Positions 19,601-30,967 of a DNA stretch of 64,000 nucleotides are shown piece by piece. Position 1 is the first letter of the stretch. Every line of letters begins with the position of its first letter. This DNA comes from Cardiobacterium hominis (lineage in GTDB: Bacteria; Pseudomonadota; Gammaproteobacteria; Cardiobacteriales; Cardiobacteriaceae): assembly GCF_900637305.1 (NCBI RefSeq), contig NZ_LR134365.1, forward strand, positions 1,728,501 to 1,792,500, read 5' to 3'. Under the pieces are notes generated by a model. It had not been told where the DNA came from. It was given only the letters and a program-made list of their open reading frames with translations, and made no database searches. Position numbers and translations under genes: made by a program.

Positions 19601-22600
19601 CGTAGAAAAACACGGCAACCAGGTGCCGCCGTTTGCCAGCACCAAGCGCTACCTGGACCGCGTCCACGGCTATCAGGACATCTACCAGAACGAGCGCCCG
19701 GAACTCATCAACGACCTCGGCACCCTGCGCGTCAGCGGCGAAGCGAAAATAGGCGCGAACCTCGCCGCGGAAATCAGCGACTACGACGGCGTTGACCCGG
19801 CAAAAGTACAGTACCAATGGCAGCGCGACGGCAAAGCCATCGACGGCGCCACCGGCAAAACCTACCCCCTGCAAGCCGCCGACGCAGGCAAAACCATCAC
19901 CCTGCACGCCGAATACCAAGACGGCCGCGGCGTCAAAGAAACCCTGGACAGCAGCGCCATCACCCCGCCGCCCGCGAACAACCACGCGCCGACCGGCAGC
20001 GTCATCATCAGCGGCACGGCAAAAGTCGGCCAAACCCTCACCGCCTCGAACGACCTGCAAGACGCCGACGGCATCGGCGCCATCACCTACCGCTGGTTTG
20101 CCGACGGCACAGAAATCGGGCAGGGCGCGACCTACCAAATCCGCGCGGCGGACAAAGGCAAGAGCATCACCGTCAAAGCCGAATACACCGACGGCCAGGC
20201 GCACGCCGAAAGCGTCGCCAGCCAGCCGACCGCCGCCGTCAGCGAAGACGCGCCCAACCAGCCGGGCAGCGTCAACATCACCGGTGAAGCCAAAATCGGC
20301 GGCATACTGACCGCGCAAGTCGCCGACGGCGACGGCGTTGACCCGGCGCAAGTCCAATACCAATGGCAGCGCGACGGCCAGCCCATCGACGGCGCGACCG
20401 CAAAAACCTACCAGCTCACCGCCGCCGACGCTGGCCACAAAATCAGCGTACAGGCGACCTACGACGACCAAGCGGCGCACCACGAAACCCCGACCAGCCC
20501 GGCAAGCGACATCGCCGCCGCCGACCCGCACGCGGGCGCGATAACCGTCAGCGGCGCGGCAAAAGTCGGCGCGGTGCTGACCACCGCCATCACCGATGCC
20601 GACGGCGTGCCGAAAACCGGCATCCATTACCAATGGTATGCCGACGGCAAAGCCATCGACGGCGCCACACACGAGGTGTACCGCATCCGCCCCGATGACA
20701 TCGGCAAGCACATCAGCGTGCAGGCAAACTACACCGACAACGGCGGCCATGCAGAAACCACCAACACCGCCGCTGTTGCGCAAAATGTAGCCGACAACCC
20801 GGCGACACAAAGCGCACACGGCCACAAACTCTACGCGCATGAGGAGTTTGGCAAATACATCGACGCGCGCGACTTCGGCGTCAACCCGGCAAACGCCGAC
20901 AACACCGCCGCGCTCAAAGCGGCGCTCAAAGCGGCGGACGACGAAGGCGCGGCGCTCTACCTCGGCGCGGGAACCCTCAAACTGCACGAACAAATCCGCA
21001 TCGGCGCCGACGTACACGACAAAAGCGGCAAACTCATCCAGGAAGGCTACGAAAACGTGCGCGCCATCTTCGGCGCGGGTGCGGGCGAGACCCACCTCAC
21101 CTTTGACTGGCAGCAAACCGAAGGCGAGCGCTTCTACCCGCGGGCGAAAGACGACCGCTTCAACCCCTGGAACAACCGTACCAACGTCAACCCCTATGCG
21201 GCAATCCTGATAGACGGCGTCAACGGCAAAAGCGTGGCCGACCTCAGCCTCGAATACCAGCACAAAACCGCGGAGGACTTCTACCAAAAAACCAAAAGCT
21301 ACTTCGGCCTGATTAACGGCATCATCGTCAATGACGCCGACCACACCAAAATCGACACCGTAGAAATATCAGGCATGAACCGTGCCGGCGTTTACTTCAC
21401 CTCAACCCTGGCAGAAAGCAGCGGCGCGCGCGACAAACTGAAAACCCACCAAATCAGCGAAGCGGACGCTCCCACCGGCGACAACAACCAGCTCATCTAC
21501 AGCAACCTGCACCATAACCGCGTGGCAGGCGCGCTCGTCGCCTTCCAGAAAAACTTCACCGCTGACAGCAACCATCTCGCCTGGAACGGCCACGAAGCCG
21601 ACGGCGGCACCGGCTACGGCATCGCCAGTATGGCGGGCAGCTACGGCTTTGGCATCACCTACAGCCGCAACACCACCGACCACAACTACCGCAAAGGGCT
21701 GGACATCCACGACGGCAACCACATCACCATCGAAAACAACACCCTAAACGGCGACCGCCTGTACGGCATTGGCGTCTATAACCGCCAGTTCACCATGGAT
21801 GACGTCACCATCCGTAACAACCACATCACCGCAGACCCCAAATTCCGGCTTGCCACCGACGACGGCGATGAAATAGCAGGAGGCACACCCAACTACCACC
21901 TCTACAGCGGCATACAAATACAGACCAACACCCAGCCCCTAATCCAAGACCTGCAAAGCAAAGGGCCGGGCAAATTCGACATCAGCGACAACACCATCAG
22001 CGGCCTCGAAATCTACCAGAACGGCGTCCAGACCTACGGCATCGAATTCCGCAACCACGAGCCGACGATGAACTACGCGCTCAACATCCGCGGCAACCAC
22101 ATCAGCGGCGAATCGAGCAAATATCTCATCGGCATCCTGAACCAGACACAGCACAAAAACGGCAGCGTTGGCGCAGGAAGCGGCGACATCACCATCGAAA
22201 ACAACACTATGGAACTCGCCCGCAGCGGACGCGACACCGCACCGATCTACCTCGAAGAAAAAGGCCAAATCAGCACCCTGCGCGGTAGCGTCAAAATTAA
22301 CCACAATGCGCTCACCCTCCGCGAAGCCAGCGAGGGCGCCACCGAAGCCATTGCCATGCACGGCAACGCCAAAACCTACGACGTCGGGCATAACACCTTC
22401 GAACTGCATGGCAACGTGCATGACCGCCCGGTTGTCCGCATCAACGGCTCCAGCAGCAGCGCCAAACCGCATCTGAACCTGCACGACAACACCTTCCAGA
22501 CAGAAGACCATTTTGACGCGAGCTGGCTCAAATATGGCAACGCCAGCGTCGAGACGCACAACAACACCCTAAACGGCAAAGCGCTTGTCACCGCTGGCTC

Positions 22601-22967
22601 GCCCTATCAACACGAAACCCCGCAACTGCTGCACGACCACGACGGCTACCACCTTAACGCCGAAACCGCGCTGCATTACCCGTTGCCTGCGGCGCAACCC
22701 GCCAAACACGCCCCCTACGACAGCCTGGAAACAGACAAACTGCATGAGCTGCTGGAAACCCACGGCAACGAACACCATGCAGCCCCCGCGCACGCGCCCT
22801 ACGACAGCCTGGAAGCAAACAAACTGCATGAGCTGCTGGGAGCCCACGGCGGCGCAAACCACGAACACGGCGCGACGGCAAAAACAGCGGCCCCGCACTA
22901 CGACGCGACCCACCAACACAACCCGGTTCCACACCTGCCGCAAGAAGATCCCTACACCATTCTCTAA
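16674..22967 (+). CDS. Giant modular surface protein: BapA-like prefix, cadherin/Ig repeats, SLT domain, beta-helix
   Basis: 2097 residues. The order is as follows. Residues 1-150 resemble the BapA-prefix domain of large type I secreted adhesins. Residues 158-269 are about 18 units of PQPQPN. Next is an Ig-like repeat (TGKVTITGVAKVGQTL) near 270-355. Three cadherin-like repeats (NHAPTDIALS to LSVQDDPNY) cover about 365-677. Two Ig-like repeats follow at 688-865. A lytic transglycosylase SLT domain lies at about 870-1008 with HAIISVESAY (Glu907) and GLMQLAP. Four more Ig-like repeats cover 1014-1375. A pectate-lyase-3-like beta-helix (YIDARDFGVNPANADN) covers about 1385-1975. The tail repeats HAPYDSLE-KLHELL twice. 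No Sec signal peptide is seen. It is probably exported by a type I system not in this window; adhesion and wall remodelling are inferred. Confidence 0.85.
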   Translation: MNRSIALEIHDTAGNTIAQYHLESAGGAQHIDAVSGAYYQFTDLTTGLGPEGLSTARAGDDLLVHLDGDKQPELVIENYYSQGQGALVGMQENGGLASYPVASAPEHTLASEIITEQPLGADQPALAPLGVLGAVGLVAGSIAFARDHGYKGDSGNNPQPQPNSQPQPNPQPQPNPQPQPNPQPQPNPQPQPNPQPQPNPQPQPNPQPQPNPQPQPNPQPQPNPQPQPNPQPQPNPQPQPNPQPQPNPQPQPNPQPQPNPQPQPNPQPNHPPTGKVTITGVAKVGQTLTAANDLQDEDGLGTITYRWFADNQEIGQGATYQIRAADKGKTLTVKAEYTDGKGHAEIVESAKTAPVSEDNTPQPPQNHAPTDIALSASDIAEGKDGASVGKLTTTDPDAGDTHTYKVSDDRFEVAADGTLKLKAGQHLDYAAEKTINLTVTATDAGGLSTQKTFTLQVQDDPNYLTPQPQPPQNHAPTDIALSESQIAEGKDGATVGKLTTTDPDAGDRHTYTVNDSRFEVASDGTLKLKAGQHLDYATEKTVALTVTATDAGGLSTQKTFTLSVQDDPNYPTPQPQPPQNHAPTDIALSASNIAEGKDGATVGKLTTTDPDTGDRHTYTVSDSRFEVASDGTLKLKAGQHLDYASEKTVNLTVTATDAGGLSTQKTFTLSVQDDPNYPTPQPQPQPNRLGTVEISGVAKVGETLLATVSDADGVPNDVAYKWFADGQEIAGAAAATFKLTNAEKDKSITVQALYTDARGTAEQPLSAATDKVADTTAPGANGAGKVAIAGTAKVGQTLTAAVTDPDGVPDKVEYQWFADGAAIRGATGSSYILTDAEKYKVISVSARYTDLAGHAESVKGDIAPGDINTSISPDFLARQAQYKDLINSVAHKYDIDKALIHAIISVESAYRQEHVAPTNGAVGLMQLAPATAQMLGVNPHNAAENVDGGVRYFKTQLDRFHDVNLALAAYYDGPQTVEKHGNQVPPFASTKRYLDRVHGYQDIYQNERPELINDLGTLRVSGEAKIGANLAAEISDYDGVDPAKVQYQWQRDGKAIDGATGKTYPLQAADAGKTITLHAEYQDGRGVKETLDSSAITPPPANNHAPTGSVIISGTAKVGQTLTASNDLQDADGIGAITYRWFADGTEIGQGATYQIRAADKGKSITVKAEYTDGQAHAESVASQPTAAVSEDAPNQPGSVNITGEAKIGGILTAQVADGDGVDPAQVQYQWQRDGQPIDGATAKTYQLTAADAGHKISVQATYDDQAAHHETPTSPASDIAAADPHAGAITVSGAAKVGAVLTTAITDADGVPKTGIHYQWYADGKAIDGATHEVYRIRPDDIGKHISVQANYTDNGGHAETTNTAAVAQNVADNPATQSAHGHKLYAHEEFGKYIDARDFGVNPANADNTAALKAALKAADDEGAALYLGAGTLKLHEQIRIGADVHDKSGKLIQEGYENVRAIFGAGAGETHLTFDWQQTEGERFYPRAKDDRFNPWNNRTNVNPYAAILIDGVNGKSVADLSLEYQHKTAEDFYQKTKSYFGLINGIIVNDADHTKIDTVEISGMNRAGVYFTSTLAESSGARDKLKTHQISEADAPTGDNNQLIYSNLHHNRVAGALVAFQKNFTADSNHLAWNGHEADGGTGYGIASMAGSYGFGITYSRNTTDHNYRKGLDIHDGNHITIENNTLNGDRLYGIGVYNRQFTMDDVTIRNNHITADPKFRLATDDGDEIAGGTPNYHLYSGIQIQTNTQPLIQDLQSKGPGKFDISDNTISGLEIYQNGVQTYGIEFRNHEPTMNYALNIRGNHISGESSKYLIGILNQTQHKNGSVGAGSGDITIENNTMELARSGRDTAPIYLEEKGQISTLRGSVKINHNALTLREASEGATEAIAMHGNAKTYDVGHNTFELHGNVHDRPVVRINGSSSSAKPHLNLHDNTFQTEDHFDASWLKYGNASVETHNNTLNGKALVTAGSPYQHETPQLLHDHDGYHLNAETALHYPLPAAQPAKHAPYDSLETDKLHELLETHGNEHHAAPAHAPYDSLEANKLHELLGAHGGANHEHGATAKTAAPHYDATHQHNPVPHLPQEDPYTIL
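17145..17480 (+). repeat. 18-bp tandem repeat encoding PQPQPN
   Basis: 336 bases, about 18.7 units of an 18-base period with only synonymous variation (CCG/CCA, CAA/CAG, AAT/AAC). Because the period is a multiple of three, unit gain or loss would change linker length without breaking the frame. Confidence 0.95.
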
Positions 22968-23006
22968 AAGCCCGTTTGCGGCAATGCCAATGCGTTAGCC
23001 CGCATG

Positions 23007-23034
23007 AAAAACGGTGCGCCCAAGCGCACCGTTT
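23007..23034. terminator. Bidirectional terminator
   Basis: AAAACGGTGCG / CGCACCGTTTT with a six-base loop, between the convergent giant gene and the periplasmic protein gene at 23052. Confidence 0.85.
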
Positions 23035-23051
23035 TCGCAGGATGAGAGGCC

Positions 23052-23597
23052 TCAATCTTTGGCGAGAATGGCGACGCTGATCATCGCCTGGATTTTGCTT
23101 TGCGGGTCGGTAGAGGTGGTGAGCATGAAGGTCGGTTTGTCTTCGCTGTCGGATGCTTTCCACTGGTAGGTAATGGTGTGGGTTTTGATGCCGTCGATGG
23201 TGTCGTGCGTGTCTTCGTAGGGTTCGGCGGTAAAGCCTTCCGGCGGTTTTTTGACGAAATCGAGGTACTGTTTTTCGACGCGCGCGGCGTCAGCGTGATA
23301 GGCGTAGAGCGCGCAGTGTTCGTGCTCCGGCATGACGGCGATGACGTAATTCTCGGGTTCGTGCGGCACGATCCACGCCTTGCCGTTGTAGCCGCGCAGG
23401 AAGTTCTGCGCGTCTTCTGCCGGGACGGGCGGGAAGTCGGCCAGCTTTTCGGTCAGCTTGTCCAGTTCGGGCAGGTAGGCGAAGCAGGTGCTGCTGTAGA
23501 GTTTGGTGAAATCGTCGGCCTGTTTTTGTCCGTCGCTGGCCGCGAGTGCGGTTTGGCAGGCGAGGACGGCGAGCAGGGGGAGGAGGGTTTTGTGCAT
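23052..23597 (-). CDS. Periplasmic protein of unknown function (NMCC_0638-like)
   Basis: 181 residues. Signal peptide MHKTLLPLLAVLACQTALA, then an acidic protein with two widely spaced cysteines (FAYLP region Cys38 and the HEHCALY Cys) that could form a disulfide. The overall pattern (short leader, FxxxC, NFLxGxxGxAW) is like an uncharacterised neisserial family I know as NMCC_0638. It lies directly downstream of aroC, with about 27 bases between. No catalytic motif is visible. Confidence 0.65.
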   Translation of the reverse strand: MHKTLLPLLAVLACQTALAASDGQKQADDFTKLYSSTCFAYLPELDKLTEKLADFPPVPAEDAQNFLRGYNGKAWIVPHEPENYVIAVMPEHEHCALYAYHADAARVEKQYLDFVKKPPEGFTAEPYEDTHDTIDGIKTHTITYQWKASDSEDKPTFMLTTSTDPQSKIQAMISVAILAKD

Positions 23598-23624
23598 GGT
23601 TGGTTCCAGTTGGGGTGGGAATGT

Positions 23625-24689
23625 TTAGCGGCCGTTCTGCCCGCGTTGGCGCAGGTAGTGGTCGGCCAGGGTCAGCGCCAGCATCGCCTCGACAATGGGG
23701 CAGGCGCGCAGGGCGACGCAGGGGTCGTGTCGCCCTTTGGTAACGACTTCCACGTCCGCGCCGTGCACGTCCGTGCTGTGGCCGGGGATGAGGATGCTGC
23801 TGGTCGGTTTGAAGGCGGCGCGGGCGAGGATGGTCTGGCCGCTACTGATACCGCCGAGGATGCCGCCCGCGTGGTTGCTGGCAAAGCCGCTTGCGGCGCG
23901 GCGCTCGTCGCGGTTCTCGCTGCCGCGTTTTTGGATGACCGCAAAGCCGTCGCCGATTTCTACGCCTTTGACGGCGTTGATGCTCATCAGGGCTTTGGCG
24001 ATGTCGGCGTCAAGGCGGTCGAAGACGGGTTCGCCGAGGCCGGCGGGGACGTTTTCGGCGATGACGGTGATTTCTGCGCCGATGCTGTCGCCATCGCGGC
24101 GGATGTCGGCGAGGTAGCGGTCGAGCAGCGCGGTCTGGTGATCGTTCGGGCAGTTAAACGGGTTTTCGCTGACGTGTTTCCAGTCCGCGAAGTCGAGGCG
24201 GTGTTCGCCGATTTGCGAGACGTAGCTGCGGATGCGAGTGCTGGCGAGGTGGGCGAGGATTTGTTTGGCGATTGCGCCGCCGGCGACGCGGATGGCGGTT
24301 TCGCGCGCCGATGCGCGTCCGCCGCCGCGGTAGTCGCGGATGCCGTATTTGGCGTGGTAGGTGTAGTCGGCGTGGCCGGGGCGGTATTGGTCTTTGATGG
24401 CGCCGTAGTCGCGGCTGCGCTGGTCTTCGTTGTGGATGAGCAGGCCGATGGGCGTGCCGGTGGTCTTGCCTGCAAAGATGCCGGAGAGGAGGCGGAGGCG
24501 GTCGTCTTCCTGGCGCGGGGTAACGTGGCGCGAGGTGCCGGGTTTGCGCCGGTCGAGTTCGGCCTGGATGGCGGCTTCGTCCAGCGGGATGCCCGCCGGA
24601 GCGCCATCGAGAACGCCGCCGATGGCCGCGCCGTGGCTTTCGCCGTAGGTGGTGAGGATGAGGTTTTGTCCGATGCTGTTTCCGCTCAT
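23625..24689 (-). CDS. aroC: Chorismate synthase
   Basis: 354 residues; the last shikimate-pathway enzyme, using reduced FMN to convert EPSP to chorismate. Signature regions are all visible: [18 protein letters not shown] at the N-terminus, [27 protein letters not shown] in the middle (FMN and substrate site), and an [12 protein letters not shown] segment. Length matches the family. It is probably co-transcribed with the periplasmic gene downstream. Confidence 0.96.
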   Translation of the reverse strand: MSGNSIGQNLILTTYGESHGAAIGGVLDGAPAGIPLDEAAIQAELDRRKPGTSRHVTPRQEDDRLRLLSGIFAGKTTGTPIGLLIHNEDQRSRDYGAIKDQYRPGHADYTYHAKYGIRDYRGGGRASARETAIRVAGGAIAKQILAHLASTRIRSYVSQIGEHRLDFADWKHVSENPFNCPNDHQTALLDRYLADIRRDGDSIGAEITVIAENVPAGLGEPVFDRLDADIAKALMSINAVKGVEIGDGFAVIQKRGSENRDERRAASGFASNHAGGILGGISSGQTILARAAFKPTSSILIPGHSTDVHGADVEVVTKGRHDPCVALRACPIVEAMLALTLADHYLRQRGQNGR

Positions 24690-24713
24690 GGGTGGGGTCC
24701 TTGCCTGGGTGCG

Positions 24714-25142
24714 TTAGTTTTCATCTTCGTCTTCGTCTGCTGCGCCAGGCAGCGCAATAGCGGCGGTGATGGTGCCGTTGGCAATGCCCAGGGCGAGGTC
24801 GAGCCAAAGCAACGCTAGTTTGCTGTCGGGTTCGTTGAAATAACCGGTGCGGGTCATTACGGCGGTACAAAAGAAAGCAGCGAGGAAGGAAATCAGCGTT
24901 GCGACGACAAAGCCCGCTAAGGTTTTGCGCAGGCGGAAAGCGGCGATGAAATTTCCGCCCGCGATGACGGCAGCCGCCGGCGCAATGAGCAGCAAAATGG
25001 TGGTGAACGTCGGATTGTCGGTTGGCATTTGCAGGCGGGGCAGGGCGAAATACACGGCGACTGCCACCGCAATACTCAAGGGAATGCCGCAAAGGGCAAA
25101 GCGACGGAAAGTAGCGGTTTTGGGATAACGATTGGCGGACAT
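24714..25142 (-). CDS. Hypothetical four-TM membrane protein with acidic tail
   Basis: 142 residues. Four hydrophobic segments (about 17-35, 45-68, 77-97, 108-130) and a C-terminus of alternating Asp/Glu (DEDEDEN). The N-terminus is basic. No family recognised. It ends 25 bases before the aroC start and may share its promoter. Confidence 0.6.
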   Translation of the reverse strand: MSANRYPKTATFRRFALCGIPLSIAVAVAVYFALPRLQMPTDNPTFTTILLLIAPAAAVIAGGNFIAAFRLRKTLAGFVVATLISFLAAFFCTAVMTRTGYFNEPDSKLALLWLDLALGIANGTITAAIALPGAADEDEDEN

Positions 25143-25186
25143 GATTTACTCCGTGGGTTTTATGGTGCAGACAAATCGCAATAAAT

Positions 25187-26164
25187 TTAGAACGTTTGTA
25201 AAGCATTCTTGGCCTTTTCATTGCCAAGAGCGGCGGCTTTTTCTAGCCATTCACGGGCTTTTTCTATATCTTTGGCGACGAAATCGCCGGAATAGTATCT
25301 TCCGGCAAGTACCAATTGCGCATCGGCATTCCCCAGCACAGCAGAACGCTCCAGATACGCCATTCCTTTGTCAGCATCTTTTTCCACACCGTTGCCATTG
25401 AGATAGATAAGGGCAACGATATAGAGGGCGTATATATCATCTTGTGCTGCCGCCATTTCGTAATATTCGCATGCTTTGGTTGCATCTTCTTCACCTCCCA
25501 AGCCCTCGGTGTAGTAATCACCCAAGTATTTTTGTGCGAGGCTTTCACCTGCTGCTGCCGATTTTTCCAACCATTCTCGCGCTTGTTGGTAATCCTGTTT
25601 GACGCCTGTACCATTCAAGTACATGATGCCCAGCATTCCTTGTGCCCTTGCATCATTCATGGCTGCCGCTCTTTCAAACCATGTCTTGGCTTTTTGATAA
25701 TCTTGTCTGCCATATTCTTCTTGGTAATACATCAACCCGAGATCAAATCGTGCCGATACATCTCCGGCAATTGCGCCTTTTTCGAACCATACAAATGCTT
25801 GGTTGTAATCTTTTGTTACCCCCAATCCTTCATGATAAAGGTGTGCTAATTGTCCATATGCCATTTCCATTTCTTGCGCTGCCGCTTTTTTGAGCCATTC
25901 GTAGGCTTTATCGTATTCTTTGGCGCCTAGATATTTTGAAGCATAATTAAATTGGGCAACGGCATCGCCTTGTTCTGCTAATTTTTTCAGTTGAAGCATG
26001 CCTTTTTCATGGTTGCCATGATGAATTTCCCAAAGAATTTGTCCCATTTCACCGGTGGACTTAGCTTCCACATAATCTATTTTTTCTCCTAAAAGAGGTG
26101 TGTCCGCTATAGGACGATAACCAAAGCGGCGGGCCATATTAAGCAGAAGGGATTTGAATTTCAT
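25187..26164 (-). CDS. Sel1-repeat (SLR/TPR-like) protein
   Basis: 325 residues. After about 60 N-terminal residues the protein is a string of roughly seven Sel1 repeats, each with the A-x-x-x-L-G-x-x-Y-x-x-G-x-G-V pattern (AQGMLGIMYLNGTGV is one clear example) and WFEKAA or WLEKAA at the second helix. Such repeats bind other proteins. No signal peptide is obvious. GGAG lies ahead of the ATG at 26164; the longer open frame to 26263 lacks a site. GC is lower than in neighbouring genes. Confidence 0.85.
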   Translation of the reverse strand: MKFKSLLLNMARRFGYRPIADTPLLGEKIDYVEAKSTGEMGQILWEIHHGNHEKGMLQLKKLAEQGDAVAQFNYASKYLGAKEYDKAYEWLKKAAAQEMEMAYGQLAHLYHEGLGVTKDYNQAFVWFEKGAIAGDVSARFDLGLMYYQEEYGRQDYQKAKTWFERAAAMNDARAQGMLGIMYLNGTGVKQDYQQAREWLEKSAAAGESLAQKYLGDYYTEGLGGEEDATKACEYYEMAAAQDDIYALYIVALIYLNGNGVEKDADKGMAYLERSAVLGNADAQLVLAGRYYSGDFVAKDIEKAREWLEKAAALGNEKAKNALQTF

Positions 26165-26220
26165 GTTAACTCCGGTGGATAGTGATAAATCGGTGCTACA
26201 GCGCCATGCGTTTTTTAATA

Positions 26221-26247
26221 AAAATCCCGCAACATGGCGGGATTTTT
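26221..26247. terminator. Terminator downstream of the DUF5713 gene
   Basis: AAAATCCCGC / GCGGGATTTTTT with a six-base loop. It is T-flanked on both strands and sits between the Sel1 gene start and the DUF5713 stop. Confidence 0.8.
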
Positions 26248-26256
26248 TAGCACGAT

Positions 26257-26583
26257 TTACCATTCACGCTCGCGCAAGGCTTCTTCAAGGTCAATAGCAA
26301 TGCGGTATTTTTGCAGGAGGTAATCCACGGCTTCGGCAATGGAGTCGCGGGCGACGGTTTCTATTTCGCTGTCGTTTTCGTCGAATTCGCTTTCCAGATC
26401 GTTAATTGCCCGTGTCATTGTGTCCAGATGGCTTTGGATGACGGCGGTATTGGTTTCGCCAGCGGTTAGCACGGTTTCGACTTTGTCGATTTCCGCCTTG
26501 ATTTTATCGACGAGGAAATTGGGGAAGTATTCGTCGTCGTACATTTCATAAAGCGGCTGGTAATCGGCGTCAAATGCGCTCAT
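26257..26583 (-). CDS. DUF5713-like acidic helical protein
   Basis: 108 residues, rich in Glu and Asp and predicted nearly all helical. The start region YEMYDDEYFPNFLVDKIKAEID is the pattern I associate with DUF5713. It begins 11 bases after adk ends on the same strand, so the two are probably co-transcribed and end at the terminator at 26221. Function unknown. Confidence 0.7.
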   Translation of the reverse strand: MSAFDADYQPLYEMYDDEYFPNFLVDKIKAEIDKVETVLTAGETNTAVIQSHLDTMTRAINDLESEFDENDSEIETVARDSIAEAVDYLLQKYRIAIDLEEALREREW

Positions 26584-26594
26584 GCTGTCCCGCT

Positions 26595-27131
26595 TTATGC
26601 CAATGCTGCTTCAATGCGTGCGCGGATGGCGTCCAGTTCGCCGCTGCCGTCAATGCTGCGCAGTTTGCCCTGTGTTTCGTAATAGGCAATCAGCGGTTTG
26701 GTTTGTGCTTCAAAGACGGCAAGGCGGTTGCGGATGGTTTCTTCGTTGTCGTCGCTTCTGCCGCGGGCGAGCATGCGTTTGACGATTTCTTCGTTATCTA
26801 CTTGCAGCTCGATCACGCGGTCGATTTGGCTGCCGCGGCCGGCGAGGAGTTTGTCCAGCGCTTCGGCTTGCGCGATGGTGCGCGGGAAGCCGTCGAAAAG
26901 TGCGCCTTTTTCGCTGAGGCGCGCGGCTATCATCGCAATCACGATGTCGTCAGAGACCAGCGCGCCGCTTTCCATGATGCTTTTCGCCTGGCGGCCGAGG
27001 TCGCTGTCGGCGGCGATTTCGGCGCGCAGCATGTCGCCGGTGGAGAGGTGGGTGAGTCCGTGTTGTTCGATGAGGAATGCCGCTTGTGTGCCTTTGCCTG
27101 AGCCGGGTGCGCCGAGCAGGATGATGTTCAT
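26595..27131 (-). CDS. adk: Adenylate kinase, short form
   Basis: 178 residues; interconverts ATP, AMP and ADP. P-loop GAPGSGKGT at residues 7-15, AMP-site STGDMLRAEI, DGFPRT, and a lid region reduced to a few residues (RGRSDDNEETIRNRL). That makes it the short type lacking the zinc-finger-like lid insert. Many gammaproteobacteria carry the long form (about 214), so the short form is a useful lineage marker. Confidence 0.95.
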   Translation of the reverse strand: MNIILLGAPGSGKGTQAAFLIEQHGLTHLSTGDMLRAEIAADSDLGRQAKSIMESGALVSDDIVIAMIAARLSEKGALFDGFPRTIAQAEALDKLLAGRGSQIDRVIELQVDNEEIVKRMLARGRSDDNEETIRNRLAVFEAQTKPLIAYYETQGKLRSIDGSGELDAIRARIEAALA

Positions 27132-27249
27132 GTTTTTTCCTGTGTTTTGTGGTGTGTGGGAGCGCGCAGGTTATCACATTGTCGCGGCTTTTTCTTGTGT
27201 TAGAATGTTGTGGCTTTCTGCACTTTCTTTATTTTTATGAGGTGTTTTT

Positions 27250-27615
27250 ATGTTGAAGTTTACTGATGATCATGAGTGGATTCGCGTCGAGGGTTCGATT
27301 GGCACTGTCGGGATTACGGATTTTGCCCAGGATGCGTTGGGCGATATTGTTTTTGTGGAATTGCCGGAGGTCGGCCGTCAGCTGGCTGTCGGCGATGAGG
27401 CCGCGGTGATTGAGTCGGTGAAGGCCGCCGGCGAGGTGAAAAGTCCGGTGTCCGGTGAGGTGATTGAGGTCAATCAGGCGCTGGTCGATCAGCCAAATTT
27501 GCTTAATTCTGCCGCGGAATCGGAGGGTTGGGTGTATAAGGTGCAGCTTGCCGATATTGCCGAGCTGGATGGTTTGATGGATGAGGCCGCCTACCGCGAT
27601 TTCGCCCAGAAGTAA
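27250..27615 (+). CDS. gcvH: Glycine cleavage system H protein
   Basis: 121 residues. The lipoyl carrier of the glycine cleavage system: [19 protein letters not shown], then the lipoylation site ESVKAAGEV with Lys58. TGAGG lies ahead of the ATG. A possible -10 box TAGAAT is about 50 bases upstream. A terminator separates it from gcvP. No gcvT is present in the window. Confidence 0.96.
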   Translation: MLKFTDDHEWIRVEGSIGTVGITDFAQDALGDIVFVELPEVGRQLAVGDEAAVIESVKAAGEVKSPVSGEVIEVNQALVDQPNLLNSAAESEGWVYKVQLADIAELDGLMDEAAYRDFAQK

Positions 27616-27629
27616 TTGCTTTTTTGTGT

Positions 27630-27653
27630 AGCGCCACGCGAGTGGCGCTTTTT
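27630..27653 (+). terminator. Terminator between gcvH and gcvP
   Basis: AGCGCCAC / GTGGCGCT with a GCGA loop and TTTTT. It lies 15 bases after the gcvH stop and 26 bases before the gcvP start, so it would reduce gcvP relative to gcvH in a shared transcript. Confidence 0.8.
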
Positions 27654-27678
27654 CGCTTTTTTTATTGAGGATTTTGTC

Positions 27679-30519
<2,841 letters not shown>

Positions 30520-30570
30520 CACCCGGCAATCTCAAAACCATCGGGCGGCCAAGGCACGCCCGACAAACCA

Positions 30571-30599
30571 AACGCGCTACCTTTGGGGTAGCGCGTTTT
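30571..30599. terminator. Terminator of gcvP
   Basis: AACGCGCTACC / GGTAGCGCGTT with a short loop, followed by TTTT. Confidence 0.8.
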
Positions 30600-30604
30600 G
30601 CTTA

Positions 30605-30680
30605 TATCAGCGCCGAGGCGCACCATTGATAAGAAAGAAATATTTCCGCGACGGTGCGCCGAGGCGCCCCCTTGTATTAT
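30605..30680. repeat. Palindromic repeat A, copy 3
   Basis: GCCGAGGCGCACCATT, about 25 AT-rich bases, then CGCGACGGTGCGCCGAGGCGCCCCCT. It nearly matches the copy at 35336-35404. The ends are complementary, giving a long hairpin. Confidence 0.7.
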
Positions 30681-30741
30681 CAAAACGCCCCTGACGGAAT
30701 TGCTACCCGTCAGGGGCGGCCGGAGCAGAGTCGTGCGCACC

Positions 30742-30797
30742 CTATGGTGTTGTTTTCAGCGGCGCGCCTTGTCTGAGGCTTTCGGGGGATTGCTATA
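30742..30797. repeat. Intergenic repeat C, copy 1
   Basis: CTATGGTGTTGTTTTCAGCG through GGCTTTCGGGGGATTGCTATA. The copy at 35401-35455 matches at most positions. Confidence 0.7.
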
Positions 30798-30834
30798 ACT
30801 CCTCCTCTGTCTTGCGCACTCCACCGGCATCCGC

Positions 30835-30950
30835 AAAAAGTCGTCAGGCACATGGTGGGGCAAGCCCCACCCTACGAGACTGGCAGTAGAGAATCTTTCT
30901 CCCCGCAAAGCGGGGGAGGATGATTCAAATTGCAAACAGCCCCTAACCGC
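30835..30950. repeat. Intergenic repeat B, partial copy
   Basis: Contains small palindromes (GGTGGGGC / GCCCCACC and CCCCGC / GCGGGG) and ends with ATTCAAATTGCAAACAGCCC. The same end sequence occurs in inverted form at 39949-39971 and as a fragment at 42701-42715. The rest of 30520-30967 holds a second hairpin at 30684-30718 (CGCCCCTGACGG / CCGTCAGGGGCG) and no gene. Confidence 0.6.
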
Positions 30951-30967
30951 CCCTACGGCGCCGTTAT

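Noticed and set aside
19065..21344. 759-codon minus-strand frame inside the giant gene
   Set aside because: Composition is only the complement of high-GC Ala/Asp/Gly codons of the real gene; no family pattern.
23100..24818. 572-codon + strand frame opposite aroC
   Set aside because: aroC on the minus strand is unambiguous; this frame is its complement.
27132..27249. Glycine riboswitch ahead of gcvH
   Set aside because: The 118-base gap is T-rich and lacks paired aptamer-like helices; only a -10-like TAGAAT was seen.
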